Shown here: in pieces, positions 6,374-6,931 of the stretch
How positions within the stretch are numbered: the stretch's first letter is position 1
Layout of the letters: the number at the start of each line of letters is the position of its first letter
Assembly: GCA_964567435.1 (NCBI GenBank)
Contig: CAZMMQ010000118.1
Coordinates: 1 to 6,931, forward strand
Length of the DNA stretch: 6,931 bases
Source of the DNA: RFSX01 sp964567435
Lineage (GTDB): Bacteria; Bacteroidota; Bacteroidia; Chitinophagales; Saprospiraceae
Direction: 5' to 3'
Notes under the pieces: generated by a model
Seen by the model: only the letters and a program-made list of their open reading frames with translations
Databases searched by the model: none
What the model was told of the DNA's origin: nothing
Translations under genes and position numbers: made by a program

Positions 6374-6931
6374 CTATAACGTTAAGTATGTAACACCTTC
6401 TGGAAAATCTATGTTAGTATATAACCCTCTTATATCAAATATTATTGGATTATCTCTTAAGTACATTCGCCAATCTTCGAATAACTCAGACTTGTATGTG
6501 TCATGAGATACTGCCGCAATTAGAATGTCATAGGTTCCTTCTGGCTTAGCTAGAAGTTCGAGATTATACTCTGCTTTCACCTCTTCTGCCTTCGCCATGC
6601 TATCCACGACATCTACACTAACAGCAAAATCTTTGAGCTCATTTATAAGGTCTACCACTTTCGAATTTCTGATATCAGTTACATTTTCTTTAAATGTGAT
6701 TCCCTTAATAAGCGCCCTGCAGTTACTTAAATTTTTTCCTTGTTTGGAAAGGTGACTTAAAATCTTCTTTACTATAAATTGTGGCACATTATCATTTATT
6801 TTCCTGCCACTCAAAATGATATGCGGCTCATATCCCACCTGCTGAGATTTATGAGTCAAATAGTATGGGTCCACACCTATACAATGTCCACCTACGAGAC
6901 CAGGATAGAAGTTTAGAAAATTCCACTTAGT
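6374..6931 (-). CDS. UDP-N-acetylhexosamine 6-dehydrogenase (WbpO/TviB/WecC family), C-terminal part
   Basis: Only the last 185 codons are present; the gene enters from the right edge. The visible part begins in the central domain with NFYPGLVGGHCIGVDPYYLT, which holds the catalytic Cys (17th visible residue) that forms the thioester during two-step NAD-dependent oxidation of the C6 alcohol to a carboxylate. GRKINDNVPQ is the helix motif after it. IKGITFKENVTDIRNSKVVD opens the C-terminal UDP-binding domain, and IIFDIRGLY lies near the end. This PGLVGGHCIGVDPYYLTHK version is characteristic of the UDP-GlcNAc/GalNAc/ManNAc dehydrogenases rather than UDP-glucose dehydrogenase. An internal GTG at 6874 is the Val codon of GVDPYY, not a start. 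With the epimerase one base downstream it probably yields UDP-GalNAc uronic acid. The NAD-binding N-terminal domain is outside the window. Confidence 0.92.
   Translation of the reverse strand, partial: TKWNFLNFYPGLVGGHCIGVDPYYLTHKSQQVGYEPHIILSGRKINDNVPQFIVKKILSHLSKQGKNLSNCRALIKGITFKENVTDIRNSKVVDLINELKDFAVSVDVVDSMAKAEEVKAEYNLELLAKPEGTYDILIAAVSHDTYKSELFEDWRMYLRDNPIIFDIRGLYTNIDFPEGVTYLTL

Larger units (their letters stand above)
1..6931 (-). other. Part of a single co-directional glycan biosynthesis operon
   Basis: Nine genes on one strand are separated by at most 21 bases. Junctions in transcription order are: gap of 1 (6373), overlap of 11 (5416-5426), ATGA overlap of 4 (4875-4878), ATGA overlap of 4 (4171-4174), gap of 21 (3131-3151), gap of 4 (2506-2509), TGATG overlap of 1 (1141) and gap of 3 (266-268). 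I see no stem-loop with a U-tract between genes and no space for a promoter, so a common transcript and translational coupling are likely. Starts lack evident Shine-Dalgarno sequences, as is usual in Bacteroidota. Confidence 0.8.

Noticed and set aside
6872..6874. GTG start for the dehydrogenase at 6874
   Set aside because: The frame stays open to the window edge and the codon is the Val of the conserved GVDPYY motif next to the catalytic Cys.
1..6931. CRISPR array, tRNA/rRNA, insertion sequence or phage attachment site
   Set aside because: No regularly spaced repeats, structural RNA segments, transposase motifs or flanking direct repeats were seen; almost every base is coding.

Overview
The window is a continuous stretch of a surface-polysaccharide or glycan biosynthesis locus. 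All nine genes lie on the minus strand, so transcription runs from base 6931 towards base 1. They are packed end to end, with overlaps of 1, 4, 4 and 11 bases, gaps of 1, 3, 4 and 21 bases, and no promoter or terminator that I can support. The window therefore looks like the middle of one long operon. Both end genes are cut by the window edge. The low G+C content by eye, the lack of clear Shine-Dalgarno sequences before the starts, and the gene types suggest a member of the Bacteroidota. This is an inference, as no marker gene is present.

In transcription order: (1) the C-terminal part of a UDP-N-acetylhexosamine dehydrogenase (6374-6931); (2) a WbpP/TviC-type UDP-GlcNAc 4-epimerase (5416-6372); (3) a hexapeptide-repeat acyltransferase (4875-5426); (4) an SpsF-like cytidylyltransferase (4171-4878); (5) a NeuB-family nonulosonic acid synthase with an SAF domain (3152-4174); (6) a second, different hexapeptide acyltransferase with no ATG start (2510-3130); (7) a two-domain protein with a GT2 glycosyltransferase joined to a NeuA-like cytidylyltransferase domain whose nucleotide-binding motif is eroded (1141-2505); (8) a GNGPS-motif protein resembling the DUF115/MAF and GT42 sialyltransferase group (269-1141); (9) the N-terminus of another GT2 glycosyltransferase (1-265).

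Functionally there are two sugar-donor modules. Genes 1 and 2 should convert UDP-GlcNAc to UDP-GalNAc and then to UDP-GalNAc uronic acid. Genes 4 and 5 should make a nonulosonic (sialic-acid-like) acid and activate it with CTP. The two acyltransferases probably decorate a sugar, and genes 7-9 would assemble the glycan. The enzymes that make the six-carbon precursor for NeuB (NeuC, or PseB/LegB-type) are not in the window.

The most unusual features are the GT2 fusion to a degenerate NeuA-like domain close to an intact stand-alone cytidylyltransferase, and the candidate nonulosonate transferase immediately downstream of it.
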